64,000 nucleotides of DNA from contig NC_084899.1 in the NCBI RefSeq assembly GCF_958979055.1, forward strand, positions 632,501 through 696,500, read 5' to 3'. The notes beneath the pieces were generated by a model. It worked only from the letters and a program-made list of their open reading frames with translations. It was not told where the DNA came from and made no database searches. This DNA comes from Alnus glutinosa (lineage: Eukaryota; Streptophyta; Magnoliopsida; Fagales; Betulaceae). Position 1 is the first letter of the stretch, and every line of letters begins with the position of its first letter. Shown piece by piece: positions 50,321-61,683 of this stretch. The translations under genes were made by a program, and so were the position numbers.

Positions 50321-51363
50321 GTATAAATAAATTAATAAAAAGAAATAATATTTTAAATGAAATAATGAAAATTGATAGTTAAAATAGACAGTGAGATATA
50401 AGAACATTTACAATAATTTATCTACATTTTTATGCGAGATGGCTAATTAAAACCTCCGTTTTATAGTTTAGAAAACCAATTTTCAAAAACTGCATCTAAT
50501 CATTTATCTAAATTTATTCTATATTTTATTAAAATATTATTGCTCTAAATGCTTTGAAAAAGTTAGTAGTTAAAATAATAATAATAAAAAAAATGTGTTC
50601 CATACATCTGGTCATTTTAACTTAAAAAAAGAAAAAGAAAAAGAAAGGCTAATTGCTGCAGTACTGCTGAGCATTATAGCTCAACAGTGTATAAATTAAA
50701 GTAATAATAATAATAAAAAAAAATCAATCTTTCCCTCTCATCTTTTGAAATAGTGCAAGTGCTTCACATGGAGTGTAATTAAATATTAATTAACTTTTTT
50801 TATGAGTTGAATCTTAGGTACCTGCTTACGGGGTGTAATTAAAACATTATGCTCCTTTTTTATGAGTTAAATACTGCCTACCGAGTGACGACATAAAGTT
50901 AATATAAAATTAATCGGTTAATATTGATGAATTTAATCTGTTTAATTAAAGGAGTCGAATTATGATTGATTTATATAATCTTATATCATGTTTCGATACA
51001 ATTCGAACCTGATATGCGAACACAAATTAATGAAATTATTACCCATACTCTAAAGTATAACTATTTAAAGTTTGCGCCCATAAGTGGGCAGCTATCCATC
51101 TTTTGATGAGTAATGGCCACAATATTTACACCAGACTAAATAAGATATAACAGTTCAACCCTTTGATAATGAATCGCGTATAATCCATGTGTGAATGAAT
51201 TAGATTTAGGTGCTGTAAAAAAATTATAGCATAGGTATTGTAATTTTTTAAATGGTCAAAATCTAACTTTATTTTTTCTCTTTATTTTTTTTTTAATAAA
51301 ATTCTTAAAACTAGATACTGATTGTTAAAAAAACTATAATACCTATGCCTAATCCCAAAGGGA
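50321..51363. other. A+T-rich spacer
   Basis: No gene seen; poly-A and TAA runs. Confidence 0.4.
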
Positions 51364-51640
51364 TGTGTTATTTCTACATCAACTCTACACCAAGACATAT
51401 TGGGTGTAAGATTTATGTATATGAGACGGGATGTGTTACTCCTACATCATATTATCCTACATCAATACTACACCAAGACACATTAGGTGTGAGAGCCATG
51501 TATATGAGATCCTCGTATATGAGACCTATATGCATGGGTCCTACACCCTATGTGTCTTGGTATAGGATTGATGTAGGATAATGTGATGTAGAAAAATCAT
51601 TTCTCATATGAGACTCACATGCATGGATCCCACACCCAAA
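51364..51640. repeat. Foldback element with 49-bp arms
   Basis: The arms 51442-51490 and 51543-51591 are reverse complements with about five mismatches, separated by a 52-nt loop. The left arm is preceded by an imperfect direct copy (51374-51425, sharing CTACACCAAGACA and TGTATATGAGA). Further short inverted pieces follow (ATGAGAC..CATGCATGG near 51505-51540 and 51605-51640). A transcript would make a long hairpin. Confidence 0.7.
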
Positions 51641-52621
51641 TGATGTTTTTGTATCTAGTGGGTATGGAACTTGCTACAACAAGAGTGTGAAAAATAGTGC
51701 TCTCTTTCTTTCTATTTTGCCGAATCTGTGAGAAGAGAGAAGAAACTTCAATTTCCGTAATAGTGAAAAATTGACAAGACTGTCTAAAAAACTATGCCTT
51801 TTGTGAATTAGGTAGCTCAGTTTTTCTTTCTATCGTGTGTTTCCTTCACTTACCACAAGTTGGCCCGCCACTCCTAATTAGAGGTTTTTTGTCCCTGTGA
51901 GTGGAGTTATGACTGAATAGCGAGAAAGACGCACCATAGTTTTTTTATTTTTTTATTTTTTATTTTTTATTTTTTAATAATTTGAGGACTTTTTAAATTC
52001 TTTAGATTTAAGGTGGAAACTGATTATTAACATAGAGTTTGGCTGATTCTTCTTCGTGATTTCAGGTTAACTTATCTAACCAAGACATAATATATATAAA
52101 TACATTTTTTATATACTGTAGGTCCTATAAATTTAATAATTGATTTTTAAAAAAATATACATTAATGTATAAAAAATATAAAAAAATCATTTTTCTGTCC
52201 AACAAAAAGCCAACAATTCGGTATAAAAAGAAAAGTCAGGTAAGGTATCAATGGATCAGTAAGTCCTCATGCTTCGATCATACGATAAAAGTTGATGGCA
52301 CGTGGAAAATTATAGAACACGTTTTTTTTTTTGATTTGACTCTAAGTAGCTGGATAACGATAAGATATGCATGGCATGGTAAATTATTGCACTCCCACAT
52401 AGTACCAATTTAAAAGGGGTGTTTCATTCTCATTCTAAATTATTTTCACTTTTTATATTACATTAATAATTTTTTATCATTATTTAAAGAAAAAAAATTC
52501 ACTACAATATAATTTTTTTTGTTTTACTTTTCTATGTAAATTCATTTCTACTACTAAAAAAATAAAATAAAATTCTAACTCAACAATTTTTACAGACACC
52601 CCATGTTTCACTCTTTCCTCG
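51641..52621. other. Spacer
   Basis: A+T-rich, no gene seen. Confidence 0.35.
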
Positions 52622-53002
52622 TTTTAGAGCATTATTTAGCAGCTTCCCTACAAGGGATCTGTTCCTTAAATTTTAGGAAAAATTTTAAGAAAGTAAAAAA
52701 AATCATCCCACAGCAGCTTCCCTACAATTATCTGTTCTCTAGGAATGCATTGGGAAGCACCGTTCACATCCCACTCAATTATTTATTCTAAAAATATAAT
52801 CTCTCTTACTTTATCTCTTTCTTTTCTTACTTTTAATTAAAGTAAAAGTAACAAAATAATATTTTAATGATATAGGGAAAAATGAAGGGAAGCTGCTGTG
52901 AGGTGTTTTTTGATTTTGATATGAAAGCAAAAAGTAATTTTATTCCCTACATTTAAGGAAAATGAAGAAGAAGAAAAGGAAAGCTGCTAGGAATGCTCTT
53001 AG
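52622..53002. mobile_element. hAT-like MITE (AGCAGCTTCCC family)
   Basis: Left end TTAGAGCATTATTTAGCAGC pairs with reversed right end TAAGAGCATTCCTAGCAGC; both continue to CTTYCCT. A second inner pair (CACAGCAGCTTCCCT near 52710; AGGGAAGCTGCTGTGA near 52885) makes it doubly folded. About 380 bp, non-coding. Relatives at 5745-5985 and, more distantly, 27590-27972. Confidence 0.65.
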
Positions 53003-53301
53003 TTGTTCAGTTGTGTTATCATGACATAATTAATTACCAATCGGATATTCGGATGATTACTTCCCGACAAACGTATCTTCAACACTATCCATATACAGTA
53101 TACTTCATATAATGGATGGTGAGGTCTCTCTCTTACCGCCCATTCAAAGATATTTTTCACATGAAGACAAGCTCTTTTTTTATTTATTTATTTATTTTTT
53201 CTTCTTACCTAATCAACTATCTTCCTCCCCCCTTCCCCTCTAGCCTTCCCATTGCTTAGGAAAAAAGAAAGAAAAAAAAAAATACCTCAATTACTCCACT
53301 C

Positions 53302-53310
53302 TATATAAAA
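53302..53310 (+). promoter_or_regulatory. TATA box of the P450 gene
   Basis: TATATAAAA lies 55 bp before the ATG at 53365, preceded by CTACTCCACTC-like C/T text. The position is right for a core promoter with a leader of about 30 bp. Confidence 0.65.
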
Positions 53311-53364
53311 GCCAAAACCCACGACACAATTCTAACGTACCAAACTCAACATTAATCCCCAACA

Positions 53365-55103
53365 ATGGAGGCTCCTTCTTGGGCTCTCATAGTAATGGCA
53401 TTGCTAGCTGCCTTGTCCTTTCTTTCTAAAATAATAACCTTCAAACGCCACCAACTGAAATTAGCACCGGGTCCTAAACCTTGGCCGATCATCGGCAATC
53501 TAAACCTTCTTGGTCCCCTCCCTCACCAATCTCTTCACAAATTGTCTCAAAGATACGGACCAATTATGCAGCTCAAGTTCGGATCGTTGTCAGTTGTGGT
53601 TGCCTCATCTCCCTATATGTCAAAGCAATTCCTAAAGACATATGACCACATCTTTGCCTCTAGACCCCAAACTGCTGCAGGGAAGTACATTTCGTACAAC
53701 CACACCAATGTCTTATGGGCACCTTACGGACCATATTTACACCAAGGCCGTAAAATATTTATGTCCGAGCTCTTTACCTCAAAAAGACTCGAGTCGTATG
53801 AGTATATTCGTGTCGAAGAAAGGAGAGCTCTTGTCTCTCGCCTATGTGCCTTGTCTGGGAAGCCCATTAGCATGAAAGAACATCTCTTGCGCCTCACTCT
53901 AAGCGTTATAAGTAGAATTGTATTGGGTAAGATGTATTTCAGTGAATCCGAATTCGAAACTTCTGCAGTCACGTTCATGGAAATCCTGCAAATGCTAAAT
54001 GAGTGGTTCGTGCTTAATTCGGAGTTTAACTTAGGCGACTGTATTCCGTGGCTCAATTTCTTGGACTTGCAGGGATACGTGAAGCGAATGAAGGCCTTGG
54101 CGAAAAAATTTGATCGATTTCTTGACCATGTTTTCGACGACCACAAGGTAAAGAGAGAAGTGGAAGATTTCGTGCCAAAGGACATGGTGGATTTATTACT
54201 GCAGCTGTCTGATGATCCTAATACCGATGTTAAGCTCACTTATGACAATGTCAAGGGCCTCATTCAGGTATACATTAACCTTTCTGTGTTTTTTTTTTCT
54301 TTGTTTGCCTTATATTTTTGTTAGAAATGCTAAGTGCACCAACTTATTGTGGAACAAGCAATTATTGTATTACCAAAGCGTCTTTGAAAAAACGATTGGC
54401 CTCACAGGTTACAGATAACCCTGCCTTATGGCATAGATATAGTTTAGTAATCATTTTTGCTTTTGTTCATCAACATCAGGATCTCTTAGTAGCAGGCACG
54501 GATACAGCTGCGACTTCAGTAGAATGGGCAATGTCTGAACTCTTGAAGCAACCACACATGATCAGCAAAGCCATTGAAGAGCTGGATAGGGTTATTGGAA
54601 AAGACAGATGGGTAGACGAGAAAGATATACCACAACTTCCTTATATTGATGCAATTATAAAGGAAACAATGAGGAAACACCCTGTGGCCGTACTGCTTGC
54701 ACCGCACTCAGCTCTTGAAGACTGTAATGTAGCTGGCTACGATATTCGTAAAGGAAGTATAATTCTGATAAATACATGGGGTATGGGAAGAGACCCTTTG
54801 ATATGGGACGCACCTGAAGAGTTCCACCCAGAGAGGTTCTTAGGAAAGGCCATTGATGGGAAGGGACAATATTTCGAGCTATTGCCGTTTGGGTCCGGGA
54901 GGAGGATGTGCCCTGGTTACAGCCTTGGACTAAAGATGATTTATTCAACCTTGGCTAATATGTTACACGGATTCGAGTGGAAATTGCCAGACAACATGAA
55001 GCCAGAAGATTTGAGTATGGAGGAAGTTTATGGTTTGGCAACATCTAGAAAGTTCCCACTTGTTGCAGTCACGAAGCCACGACTCCCACTTCATCTTTAT
55101 TAG
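53365..55103 (+). CDS. Cytochrome P450, CYP71 clan, CYP92-like
   Basis: Membrane-anchored haem monooxygenase of 508 residues from two exons (53365-54267 and 54480-55103) with the single phase-0 intron usual for this clan. N-terminal anchor (about 6-22), proline-rich hinge LAPGPKPWPIIGNL, the CYP92-like stretches FDRFLDHVFDDHK and VPKDMVDLLLQLSDDPN, I-helix AGTDTAATS (306-314), K-helix ETMR (363-366), FHPERF (416-421) and haem loop PFGSGRRMCPGYSLG with Cys445. CYP92 enzymes include flavonoid hydroxylases and homoterpene synthases, so substrate cannot be assigned. Oddities: the C-helix WRxxR position reads YLHQGR (W and first R lost), and the usual VPR after the K-helix is APH. The protein is otherwise uninterrupted, so likely functional but diverged. 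Confidence 0.92.
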
Positions 55104-56062
55104 TTATCACTTTTAATTAGCACGAATTATCCATTTCGTGTTTGCTTTATTTTGTAATAATTCCCTAATTTGAGGGGCTTGGCAAGTTGGCATCATTGTT
55201 ATCGTCTTCCTTGCTCTTCTACCTCTTAAATTTCAGTCTGACCACAATGAGAACTGTTGAGATTCTGTTAGGAGAAAGGAACCAAAGGGTTTTCAATTCT
55301 CTTTCCGCCTCCTTCCGACAGCGCCCTTTCTAGGATTTTAATGCCTCGCTTTTTATTTATTTTTGCCGAATGCAAGTTTGCTGCCGCTCTAAAGCCTTGT
55401 AGGATACCAAACAAATTAACAAAATCCTAAGTATCAAAAATTTTAAAATATCTATTTTTTCAAGGAAAAGGAAATGAAAATATTATTGCAAGAATTTAGG
55501 CGTTGTTTAAGATTTAACGAAATTTATAAAAGTTCAGGTTAATTAATTTTTCCTCATAAACTACCGCTCTTTGTTAATATGCTACATGAACCGACAACTC
55601 GACTAAAATAGAGCACTTAACTACTATGTTTACAGATTTTCTCCCATTTAGACAATTAGAAGCATTATTTTGGACGGTCAAGACGTCATGTGTGCCTCAA
55701 GTGCGTTTTTTATTCATTTTTTTTTCCTTCTTTTGCCCTCTTGGTCCATCGTGATGCAGCAGCTATATATAGCTCCACTCACTGAATAAAAAAAATCTTA
55801 GAAACTTAATTCGCAAGCAATCAAGAACAACACACAAAGCATCAACGATGGCTTCTCACCATCGCTTGAGAAGTCTCATCTCAAGAAAATTGGCTGCTGT
55901 AACTTTATTCTCAAAACTCATTCTCCTCTGTCTCCTTACAAAATAACACTTAAATAGAGTCTAACAAAAGACTAACAACCCTTAACCCTACTTACCTTCT
56001 TGGGACCAAGCCCATTATTAAAAAATAAAAGTCTAAACCTTTAATACGTAACTTAACAAAGT
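55104..56062. other. 3' flank of the P450 and spacer
   Basis: No complete gene. A TATATATA motif (55764-55771) is followed at 55849 by an ATG opening a 32-codon signal-peptide-like frame (MASHHRLRSLISRKLAAVT...) that stops at 55945. It might be the orphaned 5' end of the disrupted GDSL gene to the right; this is weak. Confidence 0.3.
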
Positions 56063-56225
56063 AAGAAAACACAACTTGTAGCTTTTGATGTTTTGTATAG
56101 TGCAGGTTGAGCTATTTCCCTGTTGTGGGAAGGGTTTCCAGTTTTAACTGGAGTGATTTATATACTGTAGAGTTTGGTTGTAAAATGCCTTTATTCATCC
56201 AAAAACAAAGAAAACACAACTTGTA
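56063..56225 (+). mobile_element. 5'-truncated LINE tail with perfect 18-bp target duplication
   Basis: AAGAAAACACAACTTGTA occurs at 56063-56080 and again at 56208-56225. The 127-bp insert between (56081-56207) ends CCAAAAACAA, a short A-rich tail. Long duplication plus A-rich 3' end indicates a severely truncated non-LTR retrotransposon. Confidence 0.75.
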
Positions 56226-56278
56226 AACCAAGAAAACAGGAAAACAACAGCATCATAAACATTATTCTAGGCGGTCTC

Positions 56279-56472
56279 TGTTGGCGTGAGTCCCGCAATT
56301 AGCCAGTTATGGAAATCTTTGATTTAGGAATCTCTTCATTCAAGGGTCTAGCATGATTGTAGCCATAAACATTGTACATGCGTAGAATAGCTTCCTAAAA
56401 TAGTTTCTTGTATCCCTATATATTGTACTCAGTTTTATGGAATTGATATGAAAGAAAAAGTTACGCTTGACA
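56279..56472 (+). repeat. 5' LTR of Copia element
   Basis: 194 bp, TG...CA termini, about 97% identical to the 3' LTR. Confidence 0.95.
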
Positions 56473-56484
56473 TGGTATCAAAGC
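56473..56484 (+). other. Primer-binding site
   Basis: TGGTATCAAAGC, one mismatch from the TGGTATCAGAGC usual for initiator-Met tRNA priming in plant Copia elements. Confidence 0.8.
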
Positions 56485-56542
56485 ATGATCTTGGGTTCCC
56501 TGTTTTTTGATCAGGCAGGGGTCAAGATTTTGCTCAGCCTCC

Positions 56543-59500
56543 ATGGCTGACTCCACCGAAAACATCCTTGATAATCTAACATCAAAATGACAGAGGTTTT
56601 GTCAAGGGTCTAGACCTCTTCCTCTCTCATCACTGATTCCCCGATGGTCCTAATCAGCATCAAGTTGGATGGTTCCAACTATGGATTATGGTCCCAGGTT
56701 GTTGAGATGTACATCTCAGGAAAAGACAAACTGGGATACATCAATGGAGACTAGCCCCAACCACCAGAAACCGACCCTCCTTTCGTAAGTGGCGCACTGA
56801 GAATGCCATGGTGAAAGGCTGGTTGATCAACTCCATGGACCATTCCTTGGTCGTGAACTTTATTCGCTACCCAACGGCTAAGCAGGTATGGGATTCTGCT
56901 GCCACAACATACATTGATGGAATTGACACCTCGCAGGTATACGAGCTCAGACGTTGTGTATCTCGAATGAAACAAGCAGGCGGATCTATAGAAAAATACT
57001 ATAACGATCTACATGGTTTGTGGCGAGAGATCGATTTTCGTCAACCGAATCCAATGAAATGTGCGATTGACATTCAAAGCTACAACTCCATTTTACAGGA
57101 GGAGCGAGTATACACCTTTCTTGACGACCTAGATGATCGGTTGGATCATGTTCGGAGCGATGTTCTTTGCCTGAAACCTTTTCCTTCAATTGAGTAGGCA
57201 TATGCTCAAGTTCGAAGGGAAGATCTTCGACAATCTGTGATGATATTGGGAGCATAAGCCGTGGCTAGTGGTGCTGTTATGGCCATCAAAGGTGTGAAAT
57301 CTGACCAGTCACAAAAGTCTGGGTCCTCCTCACAATCCAAAGGTCATTCTGATGGGAATAAGTGCTCTCACTGTGGGAGTACAAAACATACTCGGGAAAC
57401 CTGTTTCAAATTACATGGCTACCCAGACTGGTGGCACGAATTACAAGCCCGAAAGAAACGAGATGCTCCTGCAACTGAAGACGTCCCAGGTCGAGCAACG
57501 GTGGCCACGGCTGGATCTCAACTCTCTCTTATTCCCGTGGCTGAACATTCTACCTCAACACCAGATCAAGGTAATTGTGGTCAAGTTTTTTGCAGCTCTG
57601 CTACTTGGAATGATGATGCCTGGATTATTGACTCCGGAGCGATGGATCATATGACATTTGATCCAAATAACTTCTCCAACATAACCCAGCCACGGAGGAC
57701 TTGCATTGCCAATGCCAATGGGGACACTTACCCGGTCACAGGGGCAGGAACCGTGCCCCTATCTCCCTCTCTCTTTTTAGCTCACACACTTCTTGTTCCA
57801 TCTCTCTCCAATAAGTTGATGTCTGTGAGTCAAGTTACTGAAGAACTTAATTGTGTTGTGCTGATATACTCTACCTTTTGTCTTCTTCAGGATGTTCTCA
57901 GTAAGGAGATTATTGGGCGTGGTACTAAGAGAGGGGGGGGGGGGGACTGTACTACCTTGATGACTTCAGCCCAGGCAAAGCAAATCACACGTACCATCAA
58001 ACTAGTAGCCATGAACGGCAGATTTGGCTATGGCATAGGCACTTGGGGCACCCATCATTTGGCTATCTCCGGCATCTACTTTCATCTTTATTTTCCCGTT
58101 TGCAGAATGTGGACTTTAAATGTGATACATGTATCAAGGCTAAGAGCCAACGAGTTTCTTATCCAGTTAGCTTGAATAAAACTAATACTCCATTTGCATT
58201 GATACACTCCGATGTGTGGGGACCATCCCCGATACCTACTTCCTCTGGTCACCGTTGGTTTGTAATTTTTTTCGACGATTGTACTCGAATGACATGGCTC
58301 TATCAGCTAAAAACCAAAGACGAAGTTTTCACCATTTTCCAAGCATTTCATGCCATGGTTTAGACTCAATTCTCTTCCAAGATAAAAATTCTTCGTTCCG
58401 ATAATGGTGGCGAATTCATCAACCATAGATTTCAGGCCTATTTCCTACAACATGGCCTCCTCCATGAGACCTCATGCTCTCAAACACCACAACAAAATGG
58501 TGTCGCCGAGAGGAAAAATCGGCATATTTTGGAAACATCCCGTGCCTTACTCCTTGGAGCAATGGTGTCGAGTTGCCATTGGGGGGATGCTGTGGCTACT
58601 GCCATGTACTTAATCAACCGTATGCCATCTAAACTTTTACACTTTAAAACCCCCTTACAAATCCTATCTACTCATATATCCCTTCCTTCAATACTGATGC
58701 TTCCTCCTAGAATTTTCGGGTGTGTTGCTTTTGTCCACCTCCACAAGAATCAACATACCAAACTGGACCCATGTGCCGTTCGGTGCTTATTTTTGGGATA
58801 TGGTTTACATAAAAAAGGCTTCCGGTGCTATGACCCCACTACCAACCGAACCTATATCACCATGGACGTTACATTTCTTGAGTCCGAGAATTTCTATCCT
58901 TCACGGGTACCCAATTCTTCCCTTCAGGGGGAGACTCAAGTAGAAGAGACGAATTGGTTGATGGCCCCCGTGGGTGAGCATGGAATGGGAAATAGAGAGG
59001 TTGAATCGCACGAGGTACCACCAGAGATTGAATATGTTGAATTGAGGAATGAAGAAGCTGAAGAACTTGAAAATGAAGAAGCAGAATTGAGGAATGAAGA
59101 AGCCGAAGAACCTGGAAATGAAGAAGACGAAAATGAAGAAGCATAAAATACAGAGTACCCTCAGTCCCCTCACTCCTCAGTACCTGAAGACCCTCCTCCT
59201 CCTAAGAATGTCCTTGAGGTAAGTACTCCTGCTGCACCTTTACATGCTAATATTTTGGATTCCCCTACTGGTTATGTGTTGCCTTGTAGACACAACCGCG
59301 GGAAACCACCGAACAGGTACAACCCAGATGAAGAAGGAAGGAAGTCCAAGTACCCAATTACAAATTATGTATCTACTCAAGGTCTGTCCAAGCCACTCAA
59401 GACTTTCACTCAAACACTATCGTCCTGCCATATTCCCAGTAATGTTGAAGAGGCGTTATCTGATCCAGAGTGGGCGCAAACAATGCAAGAAGAAATAGAA

Positions 59501-60970
59501 GCCTTAAAGAAAAATAATACCTGGAAGTTGGTCCCATTGCCGGAAGGAAAAAAAAATAGTGGGATGCAAATGGGTGTTCTCTATAAAATACAAGGCTGAT
59601 GGATCAATTGACCGATATAAGGCGAGACTTGTGGCGAAGGGGTTTACCCAAATGTATGGCATAGACTACTCAGAAACCTTCTCACCAGTAGCTAAACTGA
59701 ATACTGTTAGAGTCTTACTATCTCTTGCGGCAAATTTGGACTGGCCACTACATCAACTCGACGTGAAGAATGCATTCCTTCACGGCAACCTTGACGAGGA
59801 GGTATACATGGATATTCCGCTAGGATATACGGGATCGGCTGGGAACAAAATTGTTTGTAAATTGGAGAGGGCATTGTATGGACTAAAACAGTCACCACGA
59901 GCATGGTTTGGTCGACTTAGTTCAGCTATGAGGAAGTATGGCTATCGCCAAAGTAACTCTGACCATACTCTCTTCTTGAAACACCGACAAAGCAAGGTGA
60001 CAGCATTAATAGTCTATGTGGACGATATGATAATTACAGGGGATGACGCTGATGAGATCTCGAAGCTACAAGAACAATGTCTACTGAATTTGAAATGAAG
60101 AACTTGGGAGGGCTTAAGTATTTTCTGGGAATAGAGGTGGCGAGGTCAAGAAAAGGCATATTCCTCTCTCAACGGAAATACGTACTAGACTTATTGACGG
60201 AAGTGAGAATACTAGAGTGTAAACCTGTGGATACGCCGATTGTGCAGAACCATAGGCTTGGAGAATATTCGGATTAGGTGCGAGCCGATAAGGTGAGGTA
60301 TCAAAGGCTTGTGGGGAAGCTCATTTACTTATCTCACACTCGTCCAGACATTTCTTACGCCGTAAGTGTAGTAAGCCAATTTATGCATAATCCGAGTGAA
60401 GACCATATGGGTGCCGTAATTCGAATTCTCCGCTATCTAAAGTCATCACCAGGAAAAGGACTAATGTTCTCCAAGAATGGTCATCTGAATATTGAAGGGT
60501 ACACCGATGCGGATTGGTCTGGGAATTTCTTGGATAGAAAGTCTACTTCAGGCTACTTTACATTTGTAGGAGGGAACTTAGTTACATGGAGGAGTAAAAA
60601 GCAGAAGGTGGTAGCATTATCCAGCGCTGAAGCTGAGTTCCGAGGCATGGCAAAAGGATTATGTGATCTTCTTTGGCTTAGAGGTTTGCTAACAAAGATC
60701 GATTTTCCTTCTGACTCTGCAATGAATTTATTCTATGATAACAAAGCTGCCATCGACATATCTCACAACCCAATTCAACACGACCGCACCAAGCACATGG
60801 AGATAGACCGACATTTCATCAAATAGAACCTGGAAGAAAAGATCATTCAGTTCCCTTTCGTTAAATCTGAAGATCAGTTAGCTGACATTCTTACCAAGGC
60901 AGTTTCCAGCAGAAACTTCAAAGACTCACTTGACAAGTTAGGTGTTAGAGATATCTACACACCAACTTGA
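56543..60970 (+). pseudogene. Broken Copia gag-pol
   Basis: Polyprotein remnants in several frames. GAG begins MADSTENILDNL at 56543, includes a gag domain (56808-57190) and a CCHC knuckle CSHCGSTKHTRETC (57361). Protease-like DSGAMDHMT is at about 57630. GAG-pre-integrase and integrase (58043-58700) include CDTCIKAKS, HSDVWGP and FFDDCTRMTW. An acidic repeat linker lies at 59035-59145. RT (59560-60100) includes [20 protein letters not shown] and YVDDMIITG, and RNase H (60278-60826) includes YTDADWSGNFLDRKSTSGY. Breaks visible: stops at about 56588, 57195, 59144, 60096, 60275 and 60824, and frame shifts near a G-run (57936-57947) and an A-run (about 59549). No complete polyprotein frame remains. 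Confidence 0.9.
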
Positions 60971-60977
60971 GGGGGAG
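60967..60977 (+). other. Polypurine tract
   Basis: TTGAGGGGGAG abutting the 3' LTR start at 60978. Confidence 0.8.
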
Positions 60978-61171
60978 TGTTGGCGTGAGTCCCGCAATTA
61001 GCCAGTTATGGAAATCTTAGATTTAGGAATCCCTTCATTCAAGGGTCTAGCATGATTGTAGCCATAAACATTGTACATGCGTAGAATAGCTTCCTAAAAT
61101 AGTTTCTTGTACCCCTATATCTTGTACTCAGTTTTATGGAATTGATATGAAAGAAAAAGTTACGTTTGACA
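60978..61171 (+). repeat. 3' LTR of Copia element
   Basis: 194 bp, TG...CA, followed by the GTCTC duplication. Confidence 0.95.
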
Positions 61172-61175
61172 GTCT

Positions 61176-61683
61176 CATGGTCCACCATCACATTGCCTAC
61201 CATTTTTTGAATGATAACGGACATGTCCTCATTCCGACATTGCAATGGAACCGAAAACTCTTCCGTGAATTTCCACAACCTCTTGTTGAAACAAGCCGTG
61301 GCTAAGTTGAACAACGAGACCAAGGATAATGATATCATTCTCGATCTTTATGCCTCCTTCATGTCTGTATTCATGAAGAAAGGAGACCGCCCAGGTGATT
61401 ATACGTACAATATTTACCTTCATTTCTCAAACAATTCGACTTTTAGTCTTCTACTGATGGAGTAATTTCTTCGTTTCGTGCAGGAAGTACAAGGTTTGAG
61501 AACCTATTGAAGCCATGCTGTATGGGTGTAAGCAGAGAATATTTTTGTGGCAGTGAGGATGAGAGTGGGGCTAAGAAATATACAATTTGTGATGACCCTA
61601 AATCACATTCTTTTGGGACACGGTGCATCCTACGCAGGAGGGGATGACGTGCTGTGTATTCAGCTTTGCAACCCACTGTCAAA
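61176..61683 (+). pseudogene. 3' fragment of a GDSL (SGNH) esterase/lipase gene
   Basis: Two exon-like pieces match the C-terminal half of plant GDSL esterases of the At5g03610 type: SFRHCNGTENSSVNFHN, AVAKLNNETKDNDIILDLYA and MKKGDRPG before a presumed intron (about 61400-61480). After it come FENLLKPCCMGVS, CGSEDESGAKKYTICDDPKS and, one frame away, the DTVHPTQEG catalytic Asp-x-x-His block. A short indel at about 61600-61655 shifts the frame, and another near 61200 affects the start. The 5' half, with the GDS nucleophile, is absent from the adjacent DNA: the Copia begins right at the upstream edge and a second Copia LTR begins at 61684. Confidence 0.82.

Larger units (their letters stand above)
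56279..61171 (+). mobile_element. Full-length Copia LTR retrotransposon, coding-dead
   Basis: 4.9-kb element with 194-bp LTRs (56279-56472 and 60978-61171; both TGTTGGCG...TTGACA) and 5-bp duplication GTCTC (56274-56278 and 61172-61176). The primer-binding site TGGTATCAAAGC directly follows the 5' LTR (56473), the usual initiator-Met tRNA match. The polypurine tract TTGAGGGGGAG precedes the 3' LTR. Order GAG, protease, integrase, RT, RNase H is that of Copia. The two LTRs differ at about 5 positions by eye. The internal frame has several stops and frameshifts. Confidence 0.95.
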
